Notes under the pieces: generated by a model
Database searches by the model: none
Told to the model about the DNA's origin: nothing
What the model saw: only the letters and a program-made list of their open reading frames with translations
Position numbers and translations under genes: made by a program
Part shown: in pieces, positions 17,958 to 26,065 of the stretch
Position numbering within the stretch: the stretch's first letter is position 1
How the letters are laid out: each line of letters opens with the position of its first letter
NCBI RefSeq assembly: GCF_002797445.1
Contig: NZ_PGEP01000001.1
Span: 991,001-1,055,000, forward strand
Direction: 5' to 3'
Origin: Acidovorax sp. 69
Lineage (GTDB): Bacteria > Pseudomonadota > Gammaproteobacteria > Burkholderiales > Burkholderiaceae_C
DNA: 64,000 nucleotides

Positions 17958-18386
17958 CTATCTCGCGCCGGGCCGACTCGGGTGAGGAGGCGGCGGCAGT
18001 GCCAATTGCCAGCCTGCCTCCGTGGCCAGATCCATGCAGTGCTTGGCGTCCACGGTGTAGTGGATCTGGGTCCCCACAGGGGTTTCCAGCGTGGGCAGCA
18101 AAGCGTGCAAGGCTGCGCGTGCAGCGTTCAGGTCGGGGGTGGTGATGTCGATGCGGATGAAGGCGGGAATGCGCTTGCCATCCGCCCGGGCGGCGCCCAG
18201 CGAATCGCCCCAGCCCACCACCGCCCCCAGTGCTTGGGCGCGCAATGCCTGATCGATCTGGTGCTCCCGCAGATGCAACGGGTCGATGGTGTGGCGGCTG
18301 ACCGGAATTTTGACGAACATGAACGCCGGTGGCTCGTCGGGCACCGAAAAAGGTACGGCAGGGGTGGGCGGGGCAGGGGGATGCAT
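17958..18386 (-). CDS. Conserved hypothetical protein downstream of ruvC
   Basis: This 142-residue protein is not recognised as a named family. It has a proline-rich front (HPPAPPTPAVPFSVP), then FMFVKIPVSRHTIDPLHLREHQ, a glycine segment GAVVGWGDSLG, and a strand-helix pattern KRIPAFIRIDITTPDL followed by ARAALHALLPTLETPVGT. It looks like a compact alpha/beta protein without signal or membrane segment. It starts 37 bases after the ruvC stop on the same strand and so is probably read from the ruvC transcript. The proline-rich tail (ALPPPPHPSRPGAR) mirrors the front. Codon use matches the neighbours, which supports a real gene. Confidence 0.65.
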   Translation of the reverse strand: MHPPAPPTPAVPFSVPDEPPAFMFVKIPVSRHTIDPLHLREHQIDQALRAQALGAVVGWGDSLGAARADGKRIPAFIRIDITTPDLNAARAALHALLPTLETPVGTQIHYTVDAKHCMDLATEAGWQLALPPPPHPSRPGAR

Positions 18387-18423
18387 GACAAGCGGGCGGG
18401 TGAAGGCGTCAGGTAGCAGCCGG

Positions 18424-18972
18424 TCAGTAGCTGCGCCCGCCCTTGTACATCGCGTGCTGGCGCCGGTTTAGCGTGGCCGCTTCACCCAGGCGGCTCATGG
18501 CTGCCCCTGCATGTGCATGGGTAATGGCCATGCCCAGGCCGTCGGCCGCGTCGGTGCCTGGCAGGCCGGGCAACTGCAGCAGGCGGCGCACCATTTCTTG
18601 CACCTGGCTTTTGGCGGCGCGTCCGTGGCCGACCACGGCTTTTTTCATCTGCAGCGCGGTGTACTCGGCCACGGGAAGGTTGCTGGCCACCAGGGCGGTG
18701 ATGCACGCGCCCCGGGCCTGGCCGAGCAGCAGGGTGGACTGCGGGTTGACGTTGACGAACACGATCTCGACCGAGGCCACATCGGGTTCATACCGCGCTG
18801 CCACCTCGGTAATGCCGTCAAACAAAATTTTCAGGCGCCCCGGCAGGTCACCCAGCGCCAGTGTGGTGGTGCGGATGGTGCCGCTGGCCACGTAGCTCAG
18901 TTGGTGGCCGTCCATGTCCACCACGCCAAAGCCGGTGGTCTGCAGGCCGGGGTCGATACCAAGAATACGCAT
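18424..18972 (-). CDS. ruvC: Holliday junction resolvase RuvC
   Basis: RuvC is the endonuclease that cuts Holliday junctions as a dimer with RuvAB. The 182-residue product starts [17 protein letters not shown]. The acidic active-site residues are visible as Asp7, Glu69 (in SVEIVFVN) and Asp141/Asp144 in [16 protein letters not shown]. The central [14 protein letters not shown] segment is the family signature. Length is typical. ruvA and ruvB are not in the window. An AT-rich copy of the dispersed hairpin element directly precedes its start codon, and the hypothetical gene 17958-18386 follows. Confidence 0.97.
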   Translation of the reverse strand: MRILGIDPGLQTTGFGVVDMDGHQLSYVASGTIRTTTLALGDLPGRLKILFDGITEVAARYEPDVASVEIVFVNVNPQSTLLLGQARGACITALVASNLPVAEYTALQMKKAVVGHGRAAKSQVQEMVRRLLQLPGLPGTDAADGLGMAITHAHAGAAMSRLGEAATLNRRQHAMYKGGRSY

Positions 18973-18974
18973 TT

Positions 18975-19018
18975 GCTATGTTATTTGTAGCTGCTGGCGT
19001 TTATGGGTAAAGCGCTAG
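18975..19018 (+). repeat. Dispersed hairpin element, copy C
   Basis: The AT-rich part gctatgttatttgtagc (18975-18991) is followed by gcgtttatgggtaaagcgct, again an imperfect palindrome. It fills the gap between ruvC and the CdsA-like gene, two bases from the ruvC start. Confidence 0.55.
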
Positions 19019-19029
19019 CGGCCATTTCT

Positions 19030-20022
19030 TTATAAACCGAAGTACCAGCGCACCGAATGGAAGAAAACGGGTGCCGCAAAACACAGCGCATCCACCCGGT
19101 CCAGAAGTCCCCCCGCGCCGGTGACCGACATGCCCTGCATGCCCCAGCTGGTGATGCCCCGGTCGCGCTTCAGGGCCTTCATGACTAGGTGCCCCAGGCT
19201 GCCCGCCACGCAGGCCAGCAGCGCCATGCCCAATGCCTGGCCCGGCTTGAACGGGGTGATGAAGGTGAGTAGCCCACCCGCCAGCCCTCCCGCCGTCAGC
19301 CCTGCCAGCCAGCTCATCCATTGAAAGCTCTGGCTCACCTGGGGCGCCACGGGTTTGTGCGGAAGGTACCGGCCCAGCAGGTGCTGCACCACCATGCAGG
19401 TCTGCACCACAAACACCAGGAAGAACACCAGAAATGCGCCCTTGTCGCGGTAGCCCGGAAAGTCCAGCAGCAGCAGCGCGGGCACATGGCTCATGCCATA
19501 CACGCAGACCATGATGCCCCACTGCAGCTTGGCATTGCGTTCCAGAAACCGCTGGGGGTCGTTGGCCAGAGCGCTCACCACGGGCAGGGCCAGGAACACG
19601 TAGACCGGGATGAACACCGTGAACAGGTCAAACATCTTGCTGCCCACAATGTAGAACTGCAGGGGCAGCACCACAAAAAATGCCAGCACCAGACTGCGAT
19701 GGTCGCCGCGCCGGGTGGGCGAGAGCGTGATGAACTCGCGCAGCGCAAAAAACCCCACGATGGCAAACAGCACCGTGGCCACCGTGTCGCCCAGCACCCA
19801 GCCGATCCAGAAGACGGAAGCCATCACCCAGGATGTTTTGAGCAGGCCCCAGAAGCGTTTGGCCTCCAGCGCACTGGCTTCGGCTTCAGCGTCGTCGCTG
19901 GCGTGCTCGCGCAGATTGCGCACAAAGGCCCAGACGGTGACGATGGACAGAATGCCGAACACGACGAGGAACAAAGCCCCGATCTGCTGGGTGGCGGTGA
20001 GATTGCGCAGGAAGTTGTTCAT
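19030..20022 (-). CDS. CdsA-family phosphatidate cytidylyltransferase-like membrane protein
   Basis: This is a polytopic inner-membrane protein of 330 residues related to CDP-diglyceride synthase, which makes CDP-diacylglycerol from phosphatidate and CTP. About eight hydrophobic segments are visible. The C-terminal signature region reads LVMKALKRDRGITSWG, then GAGGLLDRVDALCFAAPVFF. The DRVD part is kept, but the usual KRxxxxKD box is altered to KRDRGI. This fits the variant group often encoded next to an acyltransferase, rather than the housekeeping CdsA near rseP and bamA. The acyltransferase gene lies 63 bases upstream on the same strand, so the pair may make a special phospholipid. An acidic stretch (DDAEAEASALEAKRF) separates the first two helices. 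Confidence 0.85.
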   Translation of the reverse strand: MNNFLRNLTATQQIGALFLVVFGILSIVTVWAFVRNLREHASDDAEAEASALEAKRFWGLLKTSWVMASVFWIGWVLGDTVATVLFAIVGFFALREFITLSPTRRGDHRSLVLAFFVVLPLQFYIVGSKMFDLFTVFIPVYVFLALPVVSALANDPQRFLERNAKLQWGIMVCVYGMSHVPALLLLDFPGYRDKGAFLVFFLVFVVQTCMVVQHLLGRYLPHKPVAPQVSQSFQWMSWLAGLTAGGLAGGLLTFITPFKPGQALGMALLACVAGSLGHLVMKALKRDRGITSWGMQGMSVTGAGGLLDRVDALCFAAPVFFHSVRWYFGL

Positions 20023-20085
20023 GTCAGCGCGCCCCCTCGGGGGCAGCGATAGGCGAAGAGAGGGGCTGAGGCGTTGTCATGGGGT

Positions 20086-20847
20086 TCAGACTTCCCTGAG
20101 CGCAATGACGGCGCGGCGCGCGCGGTCAAGGAACGGGCGACGCTCTTCGCCTGCTTCCAGCTGAATGGGCTCCCCAAACGTCACCGAACACAGGATGGGC
20201 ACGGGCACCACTTCTCCCTTGGGCATCACGCGCTGCACGTTGTTGATCCATGCGGGCACCAGCACCACCTGCGGGAACATTTGCGCCAGCTTGAAAAGGC
20301 CCGATTTGAAGGACTGCGGCTCGTCGCCATGGCCGCGCGTGCCCTCGGGGAAGATCACGATGGAGTCGCCGCTCGACAGTGCGCGCACCAGCGGTGCCAG
20401 CGGGTCGGACTCGGGCAAGGCGGCGCGCAGCTCTTCAGGGGTGGGCGCACGCGGCGGGGCTTCGGGCGAGGGGTCGGGGCCACCGGCCATTGCGGTGTCG
20501 GCATCGGTCGGTGCAATGGGCACGCCCGTTGGCTCGGCCGCTGCGGGCGCAGGCGTCCGCGCGGGAGTCGCTTGGCGGTCCACATAGACGGCGTTGAACA
20601 CGGCCGTGGTGATCCACTGGCGAAACGGCGTCTGGGTCCAGTAGTCCTTGGCCGCAATGGGGCGGGTGATGCTGCGCAGCTCCTCGGGCAGCGCGGCCCA
20701 GATCAGCACCATATCAGCGTGGCTCTGGTGGTTGGCGAAATAGATGCGCTGCTCGGCCTTGGGCGGGCAGCCATACCAGCGGGCCTGGGACCCTGTCAGA
20801 AACCGCACGATCCCCAGCAGAAGGAAACTCATCAACTTGGCAAGCAT
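20086..20847 (-). CDS. 1-acylglycerol-3-phosphate acyltransferase-like protein (PlsC family)
   Basis: This is a membrane-associated acyltransferase of 253 residues from the ATG at 20847. The N-terminal hydrophobic segment (MSFLLLGIVRFL) is followed by the catalytic HxxxxD box in FANHQSHADMVL, and the second box is FPEGTRGHGDEPQSFKSG. PAWINNVQRVMPKGE near the end matches the family. Between the two boxes is an unusual insertion of about 55 residues rich in proline and alanine (PARTPAPAAAEPTGVP and APPRAPTPEE), probably a flexible loop. It is read just ahead of the CdsA-like gene, which supports a joint role in phospholipid synthesis. Far upstream in-frame codons give no homology and were not used. 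Confidence 0.87.
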   Translation of the reverse strand: MLAKLMSFLLLGIVRFLTGSQARWYGCPPKAEQRIYFANHQSHADMVLIWAALPEELRSITRPIAAKDYWTQTPFRQWITTAVFNAVYVDRQATPARTPAPAAAEPTGVPIAPTDADTAMAGGPDPSPEAPPRAPTPEELRAALPESDPLAPLVRALSSGDSIVIFPEGTRGHGDEPQSFKSGLFKLAQMFPQVVLVPAWINNVQRVMPKGEVVPVPILCSVTFGEPIQLEAGEERRPFLDRARRAVIALREV

Positions 20848-20921
20848 GGCGGGGATGATACGGGGGCGGGCCAGCCCTTTCTTCGCAAGGCTGGCGAGGC
20901 CGCCTTTGCCCCCGTGCGGTT

Positions 20922-21833
20922 CTACACCCAGATCCGGTACGCCCAGAACGCCTCTTCGCCGTAGATGCCGTCGTACAGCGCCTGCGGGGCGAAGCCGGTG
21001 ATGCGTCGTGTCACGCGGCACAGATGCGACTGGTCCGAGAAACCAGCCCCCGCTGCCACGTCGGCCCATTTCACCGTACCCTGGGCTGCGTCGGCAGCAA
21101 TGGCGTCAAAAAATGCCTGCTCGACCTTGCCAAAGCCGCGCAGCTCGCGCAGCGGCAGCCCAGCCCAGCGTTTGATGCGCCGCTCCAGCTGACGCAGGCT
21201 GCGGCCTGGGGCGGACACTGCGGCGCGTTGCGCCAAGTGTGTGGCCCAGTCGCCGTAGCGCTGCACCTGCAGCGCCTGCATGGGGCGGCAGGCTTGCCAG
21301 CGGGGCTCCAGAAACGCTTCCAGGCATTCCATGCGGGCAGCGTTGTCGGGCTGGTATTGAACGGCTTCGCACATGGCCAGCCAGTCGGGGGGCAGCACAG
21401 TTTGTGCATCGACCATGTGGTCGGTCAGTGCCTCTGGTTCCAGGCCCGTAAGCTGGTGCAGCGCGTCGGGCATGAACATCACCATCATGGCGTGGGTGGG
21501 CTCGGCGCAGAAGCTGGCGGTGGGCCGGGTCTGCGGACCTGCCAGCACCCAGCGGCCGGGGATGGGTTCGCGCGGGCTGTGTATTCCGGGCGTCGTGTCG
21601 GGACGCTCGGACACCAGGGATTCGCTGCGGCCTTCAAACCACCAGCTCAGGCTGCACAGGGGGGTGGCTGGAAAACGGTTGATGCGCTGTGTGTCGCTGA
21701 GCACATAGCCCACCGTGCTGCGCGCCAGCGTACCGCGCAGGCAGGTCGACAAGCTGGCGCGCGGCAGCCACAACTGTCCTGAGGGGATCAGCCCTTGTGG
21801 GTGCCGTGCGGAAGGTGGTGCCAGGGTTGCCAT
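20922..21833 (-). CDS. AraC family transcriptional regulator
   Basis: This is a one-component regulator of about 303 residues. The first 200 residues form a sensing domain (with PGRWVLAGPQTRPTASF and AMMVMFMPDALHQLTG), and the C-terminal 100 residues are an AraC-type double helix-turn-helix (SLRQLERRIKRWAGL, WADVAAGAGFSDQSHLCRVTRRITGFAP). This layout resembles the DUF6597-containing AraC group. The start is uncertain: ATG 21833 is used here, and ATG 21860 would add nine residues (GTRLHSRR). It is divergently transcribed from the cytochrome P450 gene with only about 75 bases between starts, so it is a likely regulator of that gene. Confidence 0.88.
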   Translation of the reverse strand: MATLAPPSARHPQGLIPSGQLWLPRASLSTCLRGTLARSTVGYVLSDTQRINRFPATPLCSLSWWFEGRSESLVSERPDTTPGIHSPREPIPGRWVLAGPQTRPTASFCAEPTHAMMVMFMPDALHQLTGLEPEALTDHMVDAQTVLPPDWLAMCEAVQYQPDNAARMECLEAFLEPRWQACRPMQALQVQRYGDWATHLAQRAAVSAPGRSLRQLERRIKRWAGLPLRELRGFGKVEQAFFDAIAADAAQGTVKWADVAAGAGFSDQSHLCRVTRRITGFAPQALYDGIYGEEAFWAYRIWV

Positions 21834-21908
21834 GCGCCGCGAGTGTAGGCGAGTGCCCATGTCGAATTCATTCAATACCCCGCCGCTGTTGCGCCGCAAC
21901 ATGCCCGC

Positions 21909-23363
21909 ATGAACCACGTCACCTCCACCACGGCGGCCACCCCGCCAATGCCCACAACGCCACTCTTTTCTGCACACGCCACGCACAGCGCGCGTCTGAC
22001 GCCCGGTGGCCCGGCCAGCCGCTGGTGGGGCTTGCCCCTGCTGTGGCAGATGCGTCAGGACTACCTGGGTTTTGTGACCCGTCTGCAGCGCGACCATGGC
22101 GACCTGACCCGCATGCGCCTGGGCAACGAGGATGCCTGGGATCTGATGTCCCCCGACTTGGTCCGCGAGGCGCTGATCACCCATGCGGACCAGCTGATCC
22201 GCTGGGAACGCGGCATTGCCGTGTTCGAGCAGGTGTTCGGCCAGAGCGTGCTGGTGACGGAGGGCGACACCTGGCAGCGCCAGCGCCGCATGCTGATGCC
22301 TGCGTTTACCCCCAAACGCGTGGTGGGCTACGCACAGCTGATGACCGATGCGGCTCGCAGCGCGCTTGATAGTGCCGTGCCTCCAGGCCAGACCGAGGCC
22401 CTGGTGGCCATCGACACCTTCTGGACCGATGTGGCCATGGATGTGATCTTGCGCGCGCTGTTCAGTGAGTCGGCCCACGCCGATGCGCGCGATGCCGCCT
22501 GGGCCACGCAGACGCTGTCGGAGACGGCGTTCCAGGAAATGTTCATGCCCCTCACGCTGCCCGACTGGATGCCCCTGCCCGGCAAGGCCGCCAAGCGGCG
22601 TGCGCTCACGGCGCTGAAGGGGCTGGTGCGGCGCCACATCGATGCGCGCAGGCGGGAGCCGGGCGACACGGCGGGCGCTCCGCCGCGCACCGACCTGCTG
22701 CACATGCTGTTGGCGCTGCGCGATGAAACCACCGGCGAATTTCTATCGTCGCAAGAGGTGTTTGACCAGTGCATGGTCAGCTTCCAGGCCGGGCACGAAA
22801 CCAGCGCCACCAGCTTGTTGTGGTGGAGCCGCCTGATGGCCGAACACCCCGAGGCCGCGCAGCGAGCGCAGGCCGAGGTGGACCATGTGCTGCGCTCCGG
22901 CCAGACCCCCGGCCCTGAGCATCTGGCCCAACTGCCTTTTCTGGCCGCCACGCTCAAGGAGGCCCTGCGCCTGTACCCGCCGGTCGCCGCCTTGATGACC
23001 CGGCGCACCACTGCACCCATCACGCTGGGTGGGGTGGATGTGCCCCAGGGCGCCATGCTGCGCATCACGCCTTGGGTCCTGCACCGGGATGAACGCTGGT
23101 TTGCGCAAGCCGACCGGTTTGTGCCCGAGCGTTTTCTGGACGGCGCACCGGATATCCCCAAAGGCGCGTGGATGCCGTTTGGCGTGGGCCCCCGTGTGTG
23201 TATTGGGCAGCACTTTGCAATGCTGGAGATGACGCTGCTGGCGGCCATGCTGCTGCAGCGGTATCAGCTGCGGTTGCCGGAGGGGGCGCCAGTGTGCACG
23301 CCCAAGCTGCATGTGACCCTGCGGCCCGAAGTACCCGTGACGCTGCGGCTGGTGCGGCGCTAA
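21909..23363 (+). CDS. Cytochrome P450
   Basis: This is a haem-thiolate monooxygenase of 484 residues. The haem-binding loop FGVGPRVCIG places the cysteine ligand at residue 431. The ExxR pair is Glu351/Arg354 in KEALRLYPP. The I-helix oxygen-activation motif is AGHETSATSLLWW. The sequence is of the soluble bacterial CYP4-like kind (WAQ-type C-helix: DTWQRQRRMLMPAFTPKR), without a fused reductase. No ferredoxin or reductase gene is adjacent, so electron partners must be elsewhere. The substrate is unknown; relatives hydroxylate alkanes or fatty acids. The ATG at 21909 lies near the divergent AraC gene. Confidence 0.94.
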   Translation: MNHVTSTTAATPPMPTTPLFSAHATHSARLTPGGPASRWWGLPLLWQMRQDYLGFVTRLQRDHGDLTRMRLGNEDAWDLMSPDLVREALITHADQLIRWERGIAVFEQVFGQSVLVTEGDTWQRQRRMLMPAFTPKRVVGYAQLMTDAARSALDSAVPPGQTEALVAIDTFWTDVAMDVILRALFSESAHADARDAAWATQTLSETAFQEMFMPLTLPDWMPLPGKAAKRRALTALKGLVRRHIDARRREPGDTAGAPPRTDLLHMLLALRDETTGEFLSSQEVFDQCMVSFQAGHETSATSLLWWSRLMAEHPEAAQRAQAEVDHVLRSGQTPGPEHLAQLPFLAATLKEALRLYPPVAALMTRRTTAPITLGGVDVPQGAMLRITPWVLHRDERWFAQADRFVPERFLDGAPDIPKGAWMPFGVGPRVCIGQHFAMLEMTLLAAMLLQRYQLRLPEGAPVCTPKLHVTLRPEVPVTLRLVRR

Positions 23364-23435
23364 CGGCGTGCCATGGAGGCGTTGTGACTGAGCGCGGCAC
23401 CGGTAGTGCGGCGCCGGAACGTTGCATCCGCTCAG

Positions 23436-24170
23436 TCAGGGCAGCTCCGCACTCCCCATGCGTGCCAGGATGGTCCGGGTGCGGCCCGCCAAGTAGGCCG
23501 AACCTGGGGCCTTTTCAAACCGCTTGGGCGCGGGCAGCATCACCGCCAGACGGGCGGCTTCTGCGGTGCTCAGGCGGCCGGCGCTCTTGCGAAAGTAGTG
23601 CTGGGCGGCGGCCTCGGCGCCGAACACGCCCTCGCCCCATTCCACGTTGTTCAGGTAGATCTCCAGAATGCGCTGTTTGCTCAGCAGCTGCTCCAACGCC
23701 AGCGTGAGCACAAACTCCTGTCCCTTGCGCAGCAGCGTGCGTTCGCCCGAGAGCAGCAGGTTCTTGGCCAGCTGCTGGGTGATGGTGGAGCCACCGCGGA
23801 TTTTGGGCGCGCGCACCGGTCGGTCGGGCGCGCGGGCTTGGGCCTTGTTGACCTGGGCTTCGGCCTGGGCGTTGCGCTCCCAGGCTTTTTCGATGGCGTT
23901 CCAGTCCACACCGTCGTGGTTCACGAATCCGTCGTCTTCTGACGCGATGACTGCGCGCTTGAGGTGGTCGGAGATGTCGGCATACGGCACCCACCGCTGT
24001 CGCCAAGGGACATGCCCCTTGCTGGCGAGCAGCGTCCAGGCTTCGGAGCGCTGGAAGGTGGTGGACTCGGGGTTGATCGCCACCATGGACGCGATGCGCA
24101 GCACAAAAAACAACTGCAGCGCCACCAGGGCCAGCATCACCAGTCCCAGCCAGCGCATCATGGCTTTCAT
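23436..24170 (-). CDS. mtgA: Monofunctional biosynthetic peptidoglycan transglycosylase
   Basis: MtgA polymerises lipid II into glycan strands at the cytoplasmic membrane. From the ATG at 24170 the 244-residue product has one N-terminal membrane anchor (GLVMLALVALQLFFVL). The GT51 motifs follow in order: AVIASEDDGFVNHDGVDW with the catalytic glutamate, GGSTITQQLAKNLLLS, RKGQEFVLTLALE, and KQRILEIYLNNVEWGEGVFG. A short insertion rich in Ala, Gln and Lys (AQAEAQVNKAQARAPDRP) sits before the GGST motif. The gene begins 16 bases after aroE, so they are probably one operon. The gene end shares an inverted repeat with the convergent P450 gene. Confidence 0.95.
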   Translation of the reverse strand: MKAMMRWLGLVMLALVALQLFFVLRIASMVAINPESTTFQRSEAWTLLASKGHVPWRQRWVPYADISDHLKRAVIASEDDGFVNHDGVDWNAIEKAWERNAQAEAQVNKAQARAPDRPVRAPKIRGGSTITQQLAKNLLLSGERTLLRKGQEFVLTLALEQLLSKQRILEIYLNNVEWGEGVFGAEAAAQHYFRKSAGRLSTAEAARLAVMLPAPKRFEKAPGSAYLAGRTRTILARMGSAELP

Positions 24171-24186
24171 CGTGCGGCTCCCAGCG

Positions 24187-25029
24187 TCAGGCCGCAGCGT
24201 GTTGCATCTCGTGCAGCACCTGTGCGGAGGGTGGACGCACGCCGCGCCATAGCAGGAAGGCTTCGGCCGCCTGCTCCACCAGCATGCCCAGGCCATCGCG
24301 AGGCGTGGCGCCATGGGCGCGTGCCCAGTCCAGAAAACCCTGGGCGGCGGGGCCGTACATCATGTCGTAGGCCAGGCTGCCAGGGCGCAGCACGGTGGCG
24401 GGTACAGGCACGCCAGCGCCTGCCAGGCTGCTGGCCGTGGCGTTGATGATGATGTCGAAATGGCCTGCTACCGCCGGTGGAGTAATCGCTATCAGCTCTG
24501 CTTTTTGTAGCGCAGCCAGCGCACTGTGTGAATGCACCAGTGCCTGCGCCTTGGACAAGGTGCGGTTGGCCACGGTGATACAGCGGGCGCCGGCGAGCAG
24601 CAGCGGGCCCAGCACGCCAGCGGCGGCACCGCCCGCGCCGATCAGCAGCACATCGCGCCCGGCCAGCGACACGCCGGCGTTGCGCGTGATGTCGGCCACC
24701 AGGCCCAGGCCGTCGGTGTTGTCGGCATAAATGCTGCCGTCCTTGCGAAAGGTGAGCGTGTTGGCCGCGCCGGCCAGTTGCACCCGTGCGCTGCATTCGG
24801 TGGCCAGGCCGGGCGCTTCGGTCTTGAAGGGCACGGTGACGTTGCAACCACGCCCATGCATGGCTGCGAAGTCGCGCACGCCTTGTGCGAAGCCATCCAT
24901 CGGGACCAGGCGGCGCTCATAGACGAGGTGTTCACCCGTCAGCTCGGCAAAACGGGCGTGAATGGCGGGCGAGCGGCTGTGGGCCACCGGGTTACCCATC
25001 ACGCAGTACAGGTCAGTGAATTGGCTCAT
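24187..25029 (-). CDS. aroE: Shikimate dehydrogenase
   Basis: AroE reduces 3-dehydroshikimate to shikimate with NADPH in aromatic amino acid synthesis. The product from ATG 25029 is 280 residues. The substrate-binding motif is VMGNPVAHSRSPAIH, the catalytic lysine region reads GCNVTVPFKTEAPGL, and the cofactor loop is GAGGAAAGVLGPLL. The C-terminal part DGLGMLVEQAAEAFLLW is typical. The segment LQKAELIAIT is encoded by AT-rich codons (around 24485-24515) that resemble the dispersed hairpin element. The gene is followed closely by mtgA. Confidence 0.96.
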   Translation of the reverse strand: MSQFTDLYCVMGNPVAHSRSPAIHARFAELTGEHLVYERRLVPMDGFAQGVRDFAAMHGRGCNVTVPFKTEAPGLATECSARVQLAGAANTLTFRKDGSIYADNTDGLGLVADITRNAGVSLAGRDVLLIGAGGAAAGVLGPLLLAGARCITVANRTLSKAQALVHSHSALAALQKAELIAITPPAVAGHFDIIINATASSLAGAGVPVPATVLRPGSLAYDMMYGPAAQGFLDWARAHGATPRDGLGMLVEQAAEAFLLWRGVRPPSAQVLHEMQHAAA

Positions 25030-25137
25030 GGAGGGCGATGGCTGAGGCGGGGCGGTGCGACGGCAGGGGGGTTGTGTGGGCCGCACAGGGACAAGCCGAA
25101 ATGGCTCGCTGGGGCGATCAAAAGGTGCAGCGGCCGT

Positions 25138-26010
25138 TCAGCGGGCGTTTTCTTTGACGACGGTTTCCAGGGTCTGATCGCGTGTGAATTTGAAGCGTGC
25201 CACCATGGCGATCTGGTCATATTCACGGCGCATTTCACGACTGAATGCGTCAAAGGGGCCCGCGGCACGGGCGATGGCTTCTGCACGCCGGTCCAGGGTG
25301 ACATTGCCCGAACCTTGCACGATCTCGGTGCCCAGCACGCGGCCATCGTTGTTGACGGTGAGGATCATGGTCAGCTCACCATAGAGTTTGCGACCGCTTT
25401 TCTCGGGGAAGTTCTCTGTGCCCTTGTCTTCCACCTTGTGGCGCAGGGTGTCGTAGTAGGCCGCATAGACTTTTTCCTGCGTGGCCGGACTGATATAGCG
25501 CTTCTTGGGGCGCGAGTTTTCTTCGTTGATGCGTTTTTCGATCTCGGCCAGCAGTTTCACAAGCTGGCGTCGCTTTTCCTGCTCGGTCGCCTGTTCGGCA
25601 CTCTGGCTGGGTTGGCGCAGGTCGGGCTCCGGCATGGTGGCCAGTTGCTTGCGCAACTGGGCCAGCATCTGGGCCTGCTGTTCCTGCATCGCGTCCATCT
25701 TGCGCTGTGCTTCTTCATAGTCGTCGCCGACGGTTGTCAGCGCCGAATAGGGCAACGGGCTGGTGGCGCGGCCTTTTTCTGCATCGCCACCCCCCGCGAG
25801 GTTGGCCTGGGCAATGGCCTGGGCCTTGTCGGGGCGCTCGTTGGACTTGGCGTTGACCAGTATGACTTCGAGGGGCGTGTCCTGGAACACGCGGTTGAAG
25901 CCCTCTGGGTCGATGAAGCGCACGGAGATGAGTGCGGCATGCACGACCACAGAGACGCCCAGCGCCAGCTGCAGCGTGCTGAAGGTGCGGAGGATGGCGG
26001 GAAGCTTCAT
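25138..26010 (-). CDS. TonB-like energy transducer protein
   Basis: This is a membrane-anchored protein of 290 residues with a TonB C-terminal domain. The N-terminal helix (LALGVSVVVHAALISV) carries the Ser/His pattern seen in TonB anchors that contact ExbB. The middle is charged and coiled, with EEAQRKMDAMQEQQAQMLAQL and EKRRQLVKLLAEIEKRI. The TonB fold begins near KKRYISPATQEKVYAAYYDTLRHKVE and ends ARFKFTRDQTLETVV. No exbB or exbD is adjacent. It could energise an outer-membrane receptor or act in a Tol-like role. The gene lies just downstream of the RNB exoribonuclease gene, 55 bases apart on the same strand. Confidence 0.88.
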   Translation of the reverse strand: MKLPAILRTFSTLQLALGVSVVVHAALISVRFIDPEGFNRVFQDTPLEVILVNAKSNERPDKAQAIAQANLAGGGDAEKGRATSPLPYSALTTVGDDYEEAQRKMDAMQEQQAQMLAQLRKQLATMPEPDLRQPSQSAEQATEQEKRRQLVKLLAEIEKRINEENSRPKKRYISPATQEKVYAAYYDTLRHKVEDKGTENFPEKSGRKLYGELTMILTVNNDGRVLGTEIVQGSGNVTLDRRAEAIARAAGPFDAFSREMRREYDQIAMVARFKFTRDQTLETVVKENAR

Positions 26011-26065
26011 CGCAGCCCTTTGAAGGGGCTGCGACCCGCGTCGCTGTGGGGCGTGTGGGCTGTGT

